Positions 50,796 through 60,349 are shown, counted from the first letter of the stretch. The stretch: 64,000 nucleotides of DNA from Bradyrhizobium stylosanthis (GCF_001641335.1 NZ_LVEM01000001.1:1989223-2053222), one strand, 5' to 3'. Notes: generated by a model from the sequence alone, not told the origin. Program-made: numbers and translations.

Positions 50796-51604
50796 TACCG
50801 GATACCCGCGCGCATGAATGACTGAACGAACTGACGCTGGAACAGCAGAAACGCGATCAACAGTGGCGCCATCGTCATCACGGTCGCGGCCGTGATCACC
50901 GACCAATCCACGCCGGTCTCAGGCGCGCCGAACACGGCGAGGCCCACCGTGAGCGGCCGCGCTTCCACCGAATTCGTGACGATCAGCGGCCACAGGAAGT
51001 TGTTCCAGTGATAACTGACGGAGACGAGACCGAAGGCGACGTAGGTGGGCCGGGCCAAGGGCACATAGACCCGCCAAAGGATCACGAGCGGGCCTGCTCC
51101 CTCGACGCGGGCGGCCTCGACCAGCTCCTGAGGCACGCTCTTGAACGTCTGCCGCAGCAGGAAGATGCCAAAGGCGCTCGCGAGATAAGGCAGCGCGATG
51201 GCAGGAATGGTATCGAGCAAGCCCAGCTTGGCGATCGCACGATAGTTCTCGACGATGAGGACGTCGGGCATGATCATGAGCTGGAGCAGCACGAGGGCAA
51301 ACGCAATGCCGCTGCCCCTGAATCTGAAGCGCGCAAAGGCATAGGCGGCCAGCGTCGACAGGATCAGCTGGCCGACCAGGATGAACGTCACCAGCAAGAC
51401 CGTGTTGAGGTAGTACCGGCCGAACGGCGCCTGCTTCCAGGCCCGGGCAAAATTCTCCAGCGTCCAGGGCGCGGACAGGCTGAACGACGTGGCATAGGCC
51501 GCCGGATGCAGCGCGCTCCAGAAGGCATAGGCCAAGGGGGCGAGCCAGATCAAAGCCAGGAGCCATGCTGCGACGGCCTCGACGGGGTGTGTCCGGCCTC
51601 TCAT
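50795..51604 (-). CDS. ABC transporter permease, UgpE/MalG-type
   Basis: 269 residues with about six transmembrane helices. The EAA loop 'PQELVEAARVEGAGPLVILW' is in the expected place, and the C-terminal 'FQRQFVQSFMRAGIR' is typical of UgpE/MalG-type permeases. The start overlaps the UgpA-type gene stop (ATGA). It forms the inner-membrane pore with the UgpA-type permease. Substrate class: glycerol-phosphate or related compounds, inferred from the GlpR-like regulator. Confidence 0.92.
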   Translation of the reverse strand: MRGRTHPVEAVAAWLLALIWLAPLAYAFWSALHPAAYATSFSLSAPWTLENFARAWKQAPFGRYYLNTVLLVTFILVGQLILSTLAAYAFARFRFRGSGIAFALVLLQLMIMPDVLIVENYRAIAKLGLLDTIPAIALPYLASAFGIFLLRQTFKSVPQELVEAARVEGAGPLVILWRVYVPLARPTYVAFGLVSVSYHWNNFLWPLIVTNSVEARPLTVGLAVFGAPETGVDWSVITAATVMTMAPLLIAFLLFQRQFVQSFMRAGIR

Positions 51605-52521
51605 TGGTAGTGGATCCTGCGATCGAGATAGCCGAACTTGAGCAGCGCAATCGCGCTCAGCAGCATCAGAAGCACGACTGTCAGCGTTGCCGCGTAGGAG
51701 GAGTCCTGAAACGTGAAGGCGACCTCGTAAATGTAATAGAGCAGCAGCGTGCTGGCGTTGTTCGGACCGCCCTTTGTCATGATGACCAGATGGTCCACCA
51801 GCTTGAACGAGTTGATGACGGCGTTGATGGCCACGAACAGCGTGGTCGGCATCAGCAGCGGGAACGTGATGCGGCGGAACGTGTACCACCGGCTCGCGCC
51901 CTCGATGGAAGCGGCTTCATCGAGGTCCGGCGAGAGCTGTTGCAGCGCCGCCAGATAGAAGATCATGAAGAAGCCGGCTTCCTTCCAGATCACCATGACG
52001 ATCAGGCAGCCCATCACCGTCGAGGGATCGCCGAGCCAGTTCCAGCCGCCGAGGCCGAACAGCCCGCGCAGCTGATCGAGCGCGCCGTAATCCGGCGTGT
52101 AGAAGAACAGCCAGATGTTGGCGACAGCGATCATCGGCAGCACCGTCGGCGTGAAGTACGCCAGCCGCAGAAAGCCGCGGCCGCGCATGTTGCGATTGAC
52201 CCAGACCGCCATGATCAGGGCGAGCGCGATCGACGTCGGGATCGTGCCGAGTGCGAACCAGAAATTGTTGACCAGCGCCTTCCAGAAGATCGGATCGACC
52301 GCCATGGCCCGGTAGCTGTCCGTCCCGACGAAGACCTCGCTGCCGTTCCGCTTGGTGATGAACAGCGAATGCCGGATCGTCGCCAGGATCGGCCAGTGCG
52401 TGAAGGCAACCAGCAGGACCGCCGCCGGCAACAGCAGCAGCCACGCATTCACGGCATTCCACCAAGCCTGCGACCGGGCGCGGCGTTCGGGGATTGGCGA
52501 CGAGGCGGCGAGATCGGTCAT
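51601..52521 (-). CDS. ABC transporter permease, UgpA/MalF-type
   Basis: 306 residues with six predicted helices. 'WNAVNAWLLLLPAAVLLVAF' is the first, and the EAA loop is 'SPDLDEAASIEGASRWYTFR'. ATG 52521 is chosen because the residues before it (an open GTG at 52554) look unlike a permease N-terminus; no strong ribosome site helps decide. The 'FGLGGWNWLGDPST' region is typical of the sugar and glycerol-phosphate permease group. Confidence 0.9.
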   Translation of the reverse strand: MTDLAASSPIPERRARSQAWWNAVNAWLLLLPAAVLLVAFTHWPILATIRHSLFITKRNGSEVFVGTDSYRAMAVDPIFWKALVNNFWFALGTIPTSIALALIMAVWVNRNMRGRGFLRLAYFTPTVLPMIAVANIWLFFYTPDYGALDQLRGLFGLGGWNWLGDPSTVMGCLIVMVIWKEAGFFMIFYLAALQQLSPDLDEAASIEGASRWYTFRRITFPLLMPTTLFVAINAVINSFKLVDHLVIMTKGGPNNASTLLLYYIYEVAFTFQDSSYAATLTVVLLMLLSAIALLKFGYLDRRIHYQ

Positions 52522-52578
52522 CCTGGAGCCGGCCGGATGGCGGCGAACCGCCACCCCGCCACGTCCCTTACTTTGCGA

Positions 52579-53850
52579 TTACTTGGCGGCGCGCAGCACG
52601 CGGTCGGACTGCGCCTGCGCGGCGGCCAGCGCTTCCTGCGGCTTCTGCGAGCCCGTGACCGCGGCCTGCACGGCATCATTCACGAACTTGTAGATGCGGC
52701 CGTTTTCGTGGACGGACAGCTCCGGCACGGCATGGTCGAGCTGATCGCGCGCGACGGTCGCCTGCGGGAAGCCCTTGGCGTAGTCTTCCATCGCCTTGGT
52801 CTTGTAGGCGGCCGGCGACACCGCGACGTAGCCGGTCTTCATGCTCCATTCCGCCGCACGCTCGGGCGCCGTCATCCACTGGATGAACTTGACGGCGGCC
52901 TTCTGCTGCTCGGCCGAAGCGTTCTTGAAGATGTAGAAGCTGCCGCCGCCGGTCGGCGATCCCCGCCTCTCCTTGGCCGGCAGCATGGCCACGCCGAACT
53001 GGAATTTTGCGGCGTCCTTGACGGCCGTGAGGTTACCCGTCGTGTGCCACATCATCGCCGTCTTGCCTTCGAGGAAGTCGGTGCGGAGCGTCGCCCAGTC
53101 GATGCTGCCGGTCGGCATGACGTTGTGCTTGCGCGACAGGTCGACCCAGTAGTCGAGCGCGCCGACCGTCTTCGGCGCGGTGAGGTACACCTCGGTGCCG
53201 GCCTCGTTCATCATCTTCTGGCCGTTCTCGATGGCGAGCGCCTGCAGCATCCAGTAGCCGTAGCCGGTCGTCGGGATCTCGACGCCCCAACGCGTCGTGT
53301 TGGCGCCCTCCTTCTTGACCAGCTTCTTCGACATCTCGACCATTTCGTCCCATGACGCCGGCGCCTTCTCGGGATCGAGGCCGGCTTCCTTGAAGGCGTC
53401 CTTGTTCCAGTACAGCACGATGGTCGAACGCTGGAACGGGATGCTCCAGGTCTTGCCGTCCACTTGGCCGTTGGCCATGAACGCGGGATAGAATTCCTTG
53501 AACCAGGCCTTGTCGCCGACGAGGTCGTCAAACGGCACGATCGCGTTTTCGTCCATCAACGTGAAGACGTCGGTCGACAACAGCACCGACAGTTGCGGCG
53601 GCTGCCCGCCCTTCATGGCGGTCATCGCCTTGGTCATCGTGTCCGTGTAGTTGCCGGCATAGACTGCCGTCACCTTGACGTCCGGATTGTCCTTCTCGAA
53701 GCGCGAGACCATGTCGTCGATGATCTTGGTGACGGGACCGCCGACCGCGACCGGATAGTACATGGTCAGATCCACCGCGGCAGCGGGACGTGCCCCCATC
53801 GAGAGCACGGCAAGTGCGGCTGCCATCAACATCGTTCGTCGCGCAAACAT
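52579..53850 (-). CDS. ABC transporter periplasmic binding protein, UgpB-like
   Basis: 423 residues. The signal peptide (MFARRTMLMAAALAVLSMGA, cleavage near AAA-VDL) is followed by a type II/cluster D binding-protein fold (YYPVAVGGPVTKIIDDMVSR, 'VYAGNYTDTMTKAMTAMKGG'). Similarity to UgpB is moderate; sugar or sugar-phosphate cargo is also possible. It is the first gene after the ATPase in a BAE-type order. 'GGGSFYIFKNASAEQQKAAV' is the usual C-terminal lobe motif. Confidence 0.88.
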   Translation of the reverse strand: MFARRTMLMAAALAVLSMGARPAAAVDLTMYYPVAVGGPVTKIIDDMVSRFEKDNPDVKVTAVYAGNYTDTMTKAMTAMKGGQPPQLSVLLSTDVFTLMDENAIVPFDDLVGDKAWFKEFYPAFMANGQVDGKTWSIPFQRSTIVLYWNKDAFKEAGLDPEKAPASWDEMVEMSKKLVKKEGANTTRWGVEIPTTGYGYWMLQALAIENGQKMMNEAGTEVYLTAPKTVGALDYWVDLSRKHNVMPTGSIDWATLRTDFLEGKTAMMWHTTGNLTAVKDAAKFQFGVAMLPAKERRGSPTGGGSFYIFKNASAEQQKAAVKFIQWMTAPERAAEWSMKTGYVAVSPAAYKTKAMEDYAKGFPQATVARDQLDHAVPELSVHENGRIYKFVNDAVQAAVTGSQKPQEALAAAQAQSDRVLRAAK

Positions 53851-53895
53851 CTCTCTCTCCCTCTGTAATCCGCCGAGCGCCTGAAGCCACCGCTG

Positions 53896-54915
53896 CTATC
53901 CAGCGGAGGTCGCCAGCCGGCCCTCTCTGGCTGAAGTCTCCAATCGGCATTCCGTCGCCGGATCGAACCGATGCTCGTGACCGGCCTCCCAGGCCAGGCG
54001 GACATCCTCGCCGGGCTGAACCTTGCTGAACCCGTCGAGCCGCACCGAGATCGGCTGGCCGTCGACGTCGCACAACACGATGCTGTCGGCCCCGAGATGC
54101 TCGACGGCCTTGACCCGCGCGGCATGATCGCCACCGGGCACGATGCGAATGTGCTCGGGCCGGACGCCGATCAGATGATCGCCCTGACGCACCAGGTTCA
54201 TCGGCGGCGTGCCGATGAAACGCGCCGTAAACGCCGTGGCCGGCCTGTTGTAGAGCTCTTCCGGCGAGCCGTTCTGCTCGATACGGCCATCGCGCATCAG
54301 GACGACGCGGTCCGCCATCGTCATGGCTTCGGTCTGATCGTGGGTCACGTAGACCATCGTCATGCCAAGGCGCTGCTGCAACGCGCGGATTTCCGTTCGC
54401 ATCTCGTGCCGCAGCTTGGCGTCCAGGTTGGACAGCGGCTCGTCCATGAGACAGACCCGCGCCTCGGCGATGATGGCGCGTCCCAGCGCGACGCGCTGGC
54501 GCTGCCCTCCCGACAATTGCGACGGCTTGCGATCGAGCAGATGCGCGAGACCAACGATGTCGGCGACGCGACGAAGCCGGGCGTCGCGTTCGGCGCGCGA
54601 CACCCGCCGCACGCGCAGGCCGAAAATGATGTTCTCGGCCACGCTCAAATGCGGGAATAGCGCATAGGACTGGAAGACCATGGAGATCTTCCGCTCCGCC
54701 GGCGACAGGCGGGTCACGTCCACGCCGCCGATGGCGATCGTGCCGGCATCGGCCTCCTCGAGCCCGGCGATCAGCCGCAACGTGGTCGACTTGCCGCAGC
54801 CGGACGGCCCCAGCAGCACCAGCAGCGAGCCCTCGTCCGCCGTCAGACTGATGTCATCGACGGCGCGCATCGCGCCCCACGACTTGGAGACATGATTCAG
54901 CGTAATCGCCGACAT
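53896..54915 (-). CDS. ABC transporter ATP-binding protein, UgpC/MalK-type
   Basis: 339 residues. Walker A is GPSGCGKST, the signature is LSGGQRQR and Walker B is VCLMDEPLSNLD. A C-terminal TOBE/MalK regulatory region follows from about 235. UgpC-type ATPases energise import of glycerol-3-phosphate or sugars. It is the first gene of the minus-strand importer operon, 222 nt from the divergent regulator gene. Confidence 0.93.
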   Translation of the reverse strand: MSAITLNHVSKSWGAMRAVDDISLTADEGSLLVLLGPSGCGKSTTLRLIAGLEEADAGTIAIGGVDVTRLSPAERKISMVFQSYALFPHLSVAENIIFGLRVRRVSRAERDARLRRVADIVGLAHLLDRKPSQLSGGQRQRVALGRAIIAEARVCLMDEPLSNLDAKLRHEMRTEIRALQQRLGMTMVYVTHDQTEAMTMADRVVLMRDGRIEQNGSPEELYNRPATAFTARFIGTPPMNLVRQGDHLIGVRPEHIRIVPGGDHAARVKAVEHLGADSIVLCDVDGQPISVRLDGFSKVQPGEDVRLAWEAGHEHRFDPATECRLETSAREGRLATSAG

Positions 54916-55137
54916 GGCCGGTTCGCTCTCAGCATGATGCAGCTACGCTGATGGCGGCTCGCTCCAACGGAGCAGCACAGTGCCGGTCAAAGACCAGTAC
55001 GTGCGTCCTCCCTTGAGCCACGCGCATTCATCGGCGTAGCGACTATTATGTTCATATGAACATAGTGTGACACCATATGAAACAGAAAATTGCGTCTTGG
55101 CCGTTCAAATGATACTTTTGTCGCGAACGGAGGGCTC
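54916..55137. other. Divergent control region of ugp-like operon and glpR-like gene
   Basis: 222 nt with no gene. It contains the palindrome at 55047-55064 and an AT-richer stretch around 55040-55095. Both divergent promoters must lie here. Confidence 0.5.
55047..55064. promoter_or_regulatory. GlpR-like operator
   Basis: TATGTTCATATGAACATA is a perfect 18-nt palindrome. Its half-sites TATGTTC/GAACATA equal those of the E. coli GlpR operator (TATGTTCGATAACGAACATA type). It lies 74 nt upstream of the DeoR/GlpR-type gene. Confidence 0.7.
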
Positions 55138-55941
55138 ATGGTCAGGAGCACCACGACACGTCAGGTCCACATACTGGAGATCGTGCGCGAGCAAGGCTTC
55201 GCTTCCATCGAGCAGCTTGCGGCGCGTTTCGAGGTGACCCAGCAGACCATCCGCCGCCTTGTGAATGCGCTCTGCGACCAAGGATTGCTTCGGCGCGTGC
55301 ATGGTGGGGTCAGCCTCCCCGTCCAGAATCAGAACCTCGCCTACAGCAGCAGACACAGGCTGAACGCCGAAGCCAAGCGGCGGATCGCGCATGCGACCGC
55401 CAAACTCATTCCCGACGGGACGTCGCTGATGATCGGGCTTGGCACGACGCCCGAATATGTCGCGCAGGCACTTTCCCGTCGACGGGATCTGCGGGTGATC
55501 ACCAACAGCCTGAACGTGGCCGCAGCCTTCTCGCATAATCCGGACGTGGAGATCACCATCGCCGGCGGCACGCTGCGGCCGCTCGACCGCGACATCATTG
55601 GCGAGGCCGCCGTGCATTTCTTCTCGGGATTTCGCGCGGACTTCGGAATCTTCGGCGTCGGCGGCGTCGATGCGGACGGCTCGCTGCTCGACTTCCATGT
55701 CGATGAAGTCAAGGCACGCCAATCCATCGCCGCCAATTCACGAACGTCCGTGCTCGTGGCCGACATCACCAAATTCGGGCGCAATGCAACGGTTCGCGGC
55801 GGTCACCTCGACGAGTGCCACCATCTCGTTATCGACGACCGATTGCCGGCAGCGTTCGAGCTGAGCGCACAGCGATATAGCGGCCAGATCCATACGGCCG
55901 GCGACGCTCGCGCAGATTTCGAGCTCCTCGGCGACATCTAG
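55138..55941 (+). CDS. DeoR/GlpR-family transcriptional regulator
   Basis: 267 residues. The N-terminal DeoR helix-turn-helix is TRQVHILEIVREQGFASIEQ with FEVTQQTIRRLVNALCDQG. The C-terminal sugar-phosphate isomerase-like sensor includes 'DGTSLMIGLGTTPEYVAQAL', 'RVITNSLNVA' and 'FGVGGVDADGSLLDFHVDEV', typical for GlpR, which senses glycerol-3-phosphate. Start at 55138 with CGGAGGG upstream. The operator in the gap has GlpR half-sites. It likely represses the ugp-like operon and itself. Confidence 0.92.
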   Translation: MVRSTTTRQVHILEIVREQGFASIEQLAARFEVTQQTIRRLVNALCDQGLLRRVHGGVSLPVQNQNLAYSSRHRLNAEAKRRIAHATAKLIPDGTSLMIGLGTTPEYVAQALSRRRDLRVITNSLNVAAAFSHNPDVEITIAGGTLRPLDRDIIGEAAVHFFSGFRADFGIFGVGGVDADGSLLDFHVDEVKARQSIAANSRTSVLVADITKFGRNATVRGGHLDECHHLVIDDRLPAAFELSAQRYSGQIHTAGDARADFELLGDI

Positions 55942-55977
55942 CCGGCAACTCCATCTCATCGCTCCTCGTCCCGATCG

Positions 55978-55993
55978 CGCCTCCCCGGAGGCG
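55978..55993 (+). terminator. GC-rich hairpin after the glpR-like gene
   Basis: CGCCTC-CCCG-GAGGCG-type stem of 6-7 bp with a tetraloop, 36 nt past the stop. No T-tract follows, so termination is uncertain. Confidence 0.3.
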
Positions 55994-56066
55994 AGGTCCG
56001 CGGTCGTTTCACACTCCGCGCCAAACGGCCGGAGGACACCCAATTTGTCGCGGTTGACTTGTTATA

Positions 56067-56082
56067 ACATTTGGGCAAATGT
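56067..56082. promoter_or_regulatory. Operator candidate before the sulfate-ester importer
   Basis: ACATTTG-GG-CAAATGT, a perfect inverted repeat with 7-nt arms 45 nt upstream of the binding-protein ATG. It lies just after TTGACT (56054-56059). GntR-family regulators commonly use such short palindromes; the likely one is the gntR gene at 60350. Confidence 0.55.
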
Positions 56083-56126
56083 CCTAACTAACCGGAAGTA
56101 TAAATCCGGATTTTCGGGAGGACAGC

Positions 56127-57521
56127 ATGACGTCATTCAAGCCGACGCGACGAACGCTACTCAAGACCGGAACCGCCGCCGCCGCTTTCGCGACACTTGG
56201 CCCGGCCTTTCTCCGGCAAGCTGCCGCGCAGGACGCCGACCTCGCGCCCTACAAATCCGCTCAGATCGACTGGCAGCAGGTTTCCGGCGAGACCATCACG
56301 GTCGCCGTGATCCCGGCGAGCTATTTCGAAAACCTCATTGCATTGGCGCCGCAGTTCAAGGCGCTCACCGGCATCGACGTCCGCTTCGAGAAGATTCCGC
56401 CGGCGCAGATCCGGCAGAAGAGCGTCATCGACCTGACCTCGAAGACCGGGACCTACGCGACCCATGCCGCGGACCCCATGTATTACGCGCTCTATGCCGC
56501 GAACAAATGGGTCGAGCCGCTCGACACTTACCTCGCCGACAAATCGTTGACCGATCCGGCCTGGTTCAAACTCGACGACATCATCCCGGCATGGCGCAGC
56601 GCCAACGGCATCGACGGCAAGCTCTACGGCATGCCCTATGACGGTGAAGTCACCATTCAGGTCTATCGCAAGGACCTCTATGACGCGAAAGGCCTGAAGC
56701 CGGCCGACACGCTAGAAGCCTACATGTCCAATGCTGCGGCGTTGAACACACCGAACGATCGCGTCTGGGGCGCAGCGCTGCGCGGCGTCGCCGGTGCCGG
56801 CCAGAACATGTACATCTATCCGTCGATCTTCCGCGAGTTCGGCGGCGACTGGATGAAGGGCGGCAAGCTCACCGTCAATGGCCCCGAGGCCGAGGCGGCA
56901 CTCGCCTGGTACGTCGACATCATGAAGAAGTACGCGCCGACCGCGGCGGCGAATTGGAACTGGCCCGACATCGCCGACGCCTTCTCGCAAGGCACCGTCG
57001 CCAGCTACATCGACGCGCATTCGTCGGCTTCGGTCATCAACAATCCCGAAAAATCCAAGGTGATCGGCAAGGTCGCCTATGCGCGCTGGCCCAAGGGGCC
57101 CTCGGGCAAGCGCACCACGTCGATCTGGAACTGGGGCTTTCCGATCAATTCCGCGCTGCCGGAGAAGAAGCGCAAGGCGACCTGGCTGTTCATCCAGTGG
57201 GCCGCGAGCGCCGAGACCCAGGCGCGCACCGCGCATAAGTTCGCCGGTCCCACCAAGCGCTCGGGTGTCAACCGCACCTCGGTCTGGAAGGACCCCGACT
57301 ACATCAAGCTGATGAACGGCTTTGGCGAGAACTTCGTCGAGGCCACGATGGGCGCCCTGCAGGAGGACACCGACGTCGACTGGCGTCCGCGCGTGCCGCA
57401 ATGGCCGGCGATCGGCGACACCATGGCGACCGCGATCCAGTCGGCCCTCTCCGGCCAGGCCTCGATCAAGGCCGCACTGGACGATGCGCAGCGCCGCATC
57501 GAACCGATGATGCGCGGCTGA
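56127..57521 (+). CDS. Tat-exported ABC binding protein (sugar/sulfate-ester type)
   Basis: 464 residues. The twin-arginine signal is visible (TRRTLLKTGTAAAAFATLGP), so the protein is folded before export. The mature part is a cluster D binding protein (ITVAVIPASYFENLIALAPQ ... PMYYALYAANKWVEPLDTYL). The partner permeases follow after 3 nt. Cargo is unknown; the downstream sulfatase suggests a sulfated sugar or sulfate ester. CGGGAGGACAGC precedes the ATG. Confidence 0.92.
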   Translation: MTSFKPTRRTLLKTGTAAAAFATLGPAFLRQAAAQDADLAPYKSAQIDWQQVSGETITVAVIPASYFENLIALAPQFKALTGIDVRFEKIPPAQIRQKSVIDLTSKTGTYATHAADPMYYALYAANKWVEPLDTYLADKSLTDPAWFKLDDIIPAWRSANGIDGKLYGMPYDGEVTIQVYRKDLYDAKGLKPADTLEAYMSNAAALNTPNDRVWGAALRGVAGAGQNMYIYPSIFREFGGDWMKGGKLTVNGPEAEAALAWYVDIMKKYAPTAAANWNWPDIADAFSQGTVASYIDAHSSASVINNPEKSKVIGKVAYARWPKGPSGKRTTSIWNWGFPINSALPEKKRKATWLFIQWAASAETQARTAHKFAGPTKRSGVNRTSVWKDPDYIKLMNGFGENFVEATMGALQEDTDVDWRPRVPQWPAIGDTMATAIQSALSGQASIKAALDDAQRRIEPMMRG

Positions 57522-57524
57522 ACC

Positions 57525-58460
57525 ATGGCGACGACAGCGGTGACATCGGCTGAGATCGCGAGCGAGGCGCCTCGCAGCGACTTCGGCCGCGTCCTGGCGC
57601 AGCGCGAACGCCGGTTTGCAGCGGCCCTGCTTGCACCGGCGTTTCTTGCGCTGCTCGCCACGACGACGTTTCCGCTGCTCTTCCTGGTCTACACCAGCGC
57701 ATTCCGGATGGATCTGGCGATGCCGTTCACCAATGGCTTCGTCGGCTTCGAGAACTACCAGGTACTGCTCTCCGACGAGCGCTTCTGGACCTCGCTGCTG
57801 GTGAGCCTCGTTTATACCGGCTCGACCGTCGCGCTGCAGGTCATCATTGGCCTGGCGCTCGCCTTGCTGGTCATGGACATGAAGCGCGGCCAGGGCTGGT
57901 TCAGGGTCATCGCCATCCTGCCTGTGGTCCTTTCCCCGGCCGTGGTCGGCATGATCTGGCGTACCTTCATGCTGGCGCCGGAATTCGGCATCGTCGACTT
58001 CCTCGCGATAAATGCAGGGCTCGGCAGCAAGAACTGGCTCGGCGATCCCACGCTTGCGATGGTCTCGGTGATCGCGATCCACACCTGGCAGTGGACGCCG
58101 TTCGCGTTCATGGTGCTGCTGGCCTCGCTCGCCTCGCTGCCCGAGGACATCTACGAGGCGGCGCGGCTCGACCGCGCCTCCGCCTGGCAGCGCTTTCGCC
58201 GCATCACCCTGCCCCTGTTGCGCCCGGCCATCGTCATGGTCATCATCATGCGGACCATGGTGGCGCTGACCGCGTTCGCGGCGATCTTCACCGTCACCGC
58301 CGGGGGCCCCGGCACGGCGACCGAGATCCTCAATCTCTATGCCTACCGGAAATCCTTCACCGAGCTGTCGATCGGCTACGGTTCGGCGCTCGCTGTCGCG
58401 CTCCTGATCGTGACCATCATCATCTCCGGCATCCTTTTTGCGATGCGGAGGGCGAAATGA
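57525..58460 (+). CDS. ABC transporter permease, MalF/UgpA-type
   Basis: 311 residues. A 35-residue N-terminal extension precedes about six helices (FAAALLAPAFLALLATTTFP is the first). The EAA loop 'LPEDIYEAARLDRASAWQRF' is in place. It pairs with the next permease, which overlaps its end by 4 nt. The start follows the binding-protein stop after 3 nt. Confidence 0.92.
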   Translation: MATTAVTSAEIASEAPRSDFGRVLAQRERRFAAALLAPAFLALLATTTFPLLFLVYTSAFRMDLAMPFTNGFVGFENYQVLLSDERFWTSLLVSLVYTGSTVALQVIIGLALALLVMDMKRGQGWFRVIAILPVVLSPAVVGMIWRTFMLAPEFGIVDFLAINAGLGSKNWLGDPTLAMVSVIAIHTWQWTPFAFMVLLASLASLPEDIYEAARLDRASAWQRFRRITLPLLRPAIVMVIIMRTMVALTAFAAIFTVTAGGPGTATEILNLYAYRKSFTELSIGYGSALAVALLIVTIIISGILFAMRRAK

Positions 58461-59296
58461 CCGCAAAGCGCCTCCGCATCATTGCCCTGCTCGCGATCTC
58501 CACGGTCTTCCTGCTCGCCTGGGCGTTTCCGATCGTCTGGAGCGTCATGAATTCGCTCAAGACCGATTCCGACGTGCTGGCCTATCCGCCCAAGCTGGTG
58601 TTCACGCCGACGTGGGAAGCCTATCGCGACGTGTTGTTCGGCTCGGGATCGATCCTGCCGAACCTGCTCTCCAGCGTTATCATCTCCGTCGGCACCACCG
58701 TGGTCACCATGCTGATGGCGGTGCCCGCGGCCTATGCGCTGGCCCGCCTGCGCTTTCGCGGCAAGAAATTCGCGGGCTTCTACGTGCTGGCCACGCAGAT
58801 GCTGCCGCCGGTCGGCATCATCATCCCGTACTTTCTGGTGCTGCGGAACATCGGCTGGATCGACACCTATCAGGGCATCATCCTGATCTATCTGTCGTTC
58901 TCCCTGCCCTTCGCGATCTGGCTGCTGGTCTCCTATTTCGAGGACATTCCCTTCGAGATGGAGGAAGCCGCCTATCTCGATGGCGCCAGCCGATTGAAGA
59001 CATTGTGGCGGATCATCATTCCGCAGGTCCGTGGCGGCATCGCCGTGACAGTCGTGTTCGTGTTTCTCAATGCGTGGAACGAATTCTTGTTCGCCGTCGT
59101 GCTGAGCGGCAACACGGTGCGCCCGGTCACGGTCGCCATGTTCAATTTCGTCTCCGTCGAGCAGACGCTGTGGGCCAAGCTCGCCGCGGTCTCGGTTCTC
59201 GCCATGCTGCCTGTCGTCGTCCTCGGCGTGGTCGCGCAGAAGCATATCGTGAAGGGCCTGACGGTCGGTGCAGTCAAGGGCGGAGGACGCCGATGA
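58457..59296 (+). CDS. ABC transporter permease, MalG/UgpE-type
   Basis: 279 residues with six predicted helices. The EAA loop 'IPFEMEEAAYLDGASRLKTL' and the C-terminal 'QKHIVKGLTVGAVKGGGRR' are typical. The start overlaps the upstream permease stop (ATGA), and its stop overlaps the ATPase gene by 4 nt, showing tight translational coupling through the operon. Confidence 0.93.
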   Translation: MTAKRLRIIALLAISTVFLLAWAFPIVWSVMNSLKTDSDVLAYPPKLVFTPTWEAYRDVLFGSGSILPNLLSSVIISVGTTVVTMLMAVPAAYALARLRFRGKKFAGFYVLATQMLPPVGIIIPYFLVLRNIGWIDTYQGIILIYLSFSLPFAIWLLVSYFEDIPFEMEEAAYLDGASRLKTLWRIIIPQVRGGIAVTVVFVFLNAWNEFLFAVVLSGNTVRPVTVAMFNFVSVEQTLWAKLAAVSVLAMLPVVVLGVVAQKHIVKGLTVGAVKGGGRR

Positions 59297-60345
59297 GCGG
59301 CCAGGGTCAGGTCAGTTTTCGCAACATCGTCAAGATGCACGGCGAGTTCGCCGCGCTGAAGGGCGTCAATTTCGACATCAAGCCGGGCGAGTTCTTCGCG
59401 CTGCTCGGCCCGTCCGGCTCGGGCAAGAGCACGACGCTGCGCATCCTCGCAGGCCTCGATGCGCCGACCGCCGGTCGCGTGCTGATCGACGACAAGGACG
59501 TCACCTCGACCGATGCGCGGGACCGCGACATCGCCATGGTATTCCAGAGCTACGCGCTCTACCCGCACATGACGGTGGCCGAGAACATCGCCTTTCCGCT
59601 GGAGATGGCCAAGCTGCCGAAGGCCGAGATCGCGCCCGCTGTCAAAGACGCCGCGCGCAAGGTGAAGATCGACCATTTGCTCGACCGCAAGCCGGGCCAG
59701 CTCTCGGGCGGCCAGCAGCAGCGCTGCGCGCTGGCCCGCGCCATCGTGCGCAAGGCTCGCCTGTTTCTGCTCGACGAGCCGCTCTCGAACCTCGATGCGA
59801 AGCTGCGGCTGGAAACCCGCGCCGAGTTGAAGAAGCTGCAGCGCTCGCTCGGCGTCACCGCGGTCTACGTCACCCACGACCAGGAAGAGGCCATGACGCT
59901 TGCGGACCGCATGGCGGTGTTCATGTCGGGCGAGATCCAGCAGGTCGGCACGCCCGCGGAGGTGTTCGCCCGCCCGAACTCGATCGACATTGCCGGCTTC
60001 ATCGGCAATCCCCCGATGAACCTCGTCCCCGCCCGCTACGTGGACGGCGACGTCATCATCGCCGGCCACCGTTTGAAGACGACGACCACGACTGCGGGTG
60101 AGCGGGACGTGGTGGCCGGCCTTCGCCCCGGCGCCCTGCGCATGACGGAAGGCGGTCTCGGCGCGCGCGTCGACCTGATCGAGGATCTCGGCGATACCGC
60201 CGCGCTCGACCTCGACTGCGCCGGCACCATGATCCGCATGCGCGTCGCCGACGGCAACATTCCCGGCGAGGGCGACACGATCTCGATCACGGCCCGACCG
60301 CAAGACATTCATCTGTTCGATCCAGCAACACGCATGCGGCTCTGA
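59293..60345 (+). CDS. ABC transporter ATP-binding protein, UgpC/MalK-type
   Basis: 350 residues. Walker A is GPSGSGKST, the signature is LSGGQQQR and Walker B is LFLLDEPLSNLD. The C-terminal TOBE region runs from about 240. It energises the importer encoded just upstream. It overlaps the previous gene by 4 nt. A GntR gene starts 4 nt after its stop. Confidence 0.94.
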   Translation: MSGQGQVSFRNIVKMHGEFAALKGVNFDIKPGEFFALLGPSGSGKSTTLRILAGLDAPTAGRVLIDDKDVTSTDARDRDIAMVFQSYALYPHMTVAENIAFPLEMAKLPKAEIAPAVKDAARKVKIDHLLDRKPGQLSGGQQQRCALARAIVRKARLFLLDEPLSNLDAKLRLETRAELKKLQRSLGVTAVYVTHDQEEAMTLADRMAVFMSGEIQQVGTPAEVFARPNSIDIAGFIGNPPMNLVPARYVDGDVIIAGHRLKTTTTTAGERDVVAGLRPGALRMTEGGLGARVDLIEDLGDTAALDLDCAGTMIRMRVADGNIPGEGDTISITARPQDIHLFDPATRMRL

Positions 60346-60349
60346 CACC

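Noticed and set aside
56712..58466. Minus-strand open frame antisense to the sulfate-ester importer genes
   Set aside because: Arg/His/Asp-rich translation without structure; the plus-strand genes are supported by clear transporter motifs.
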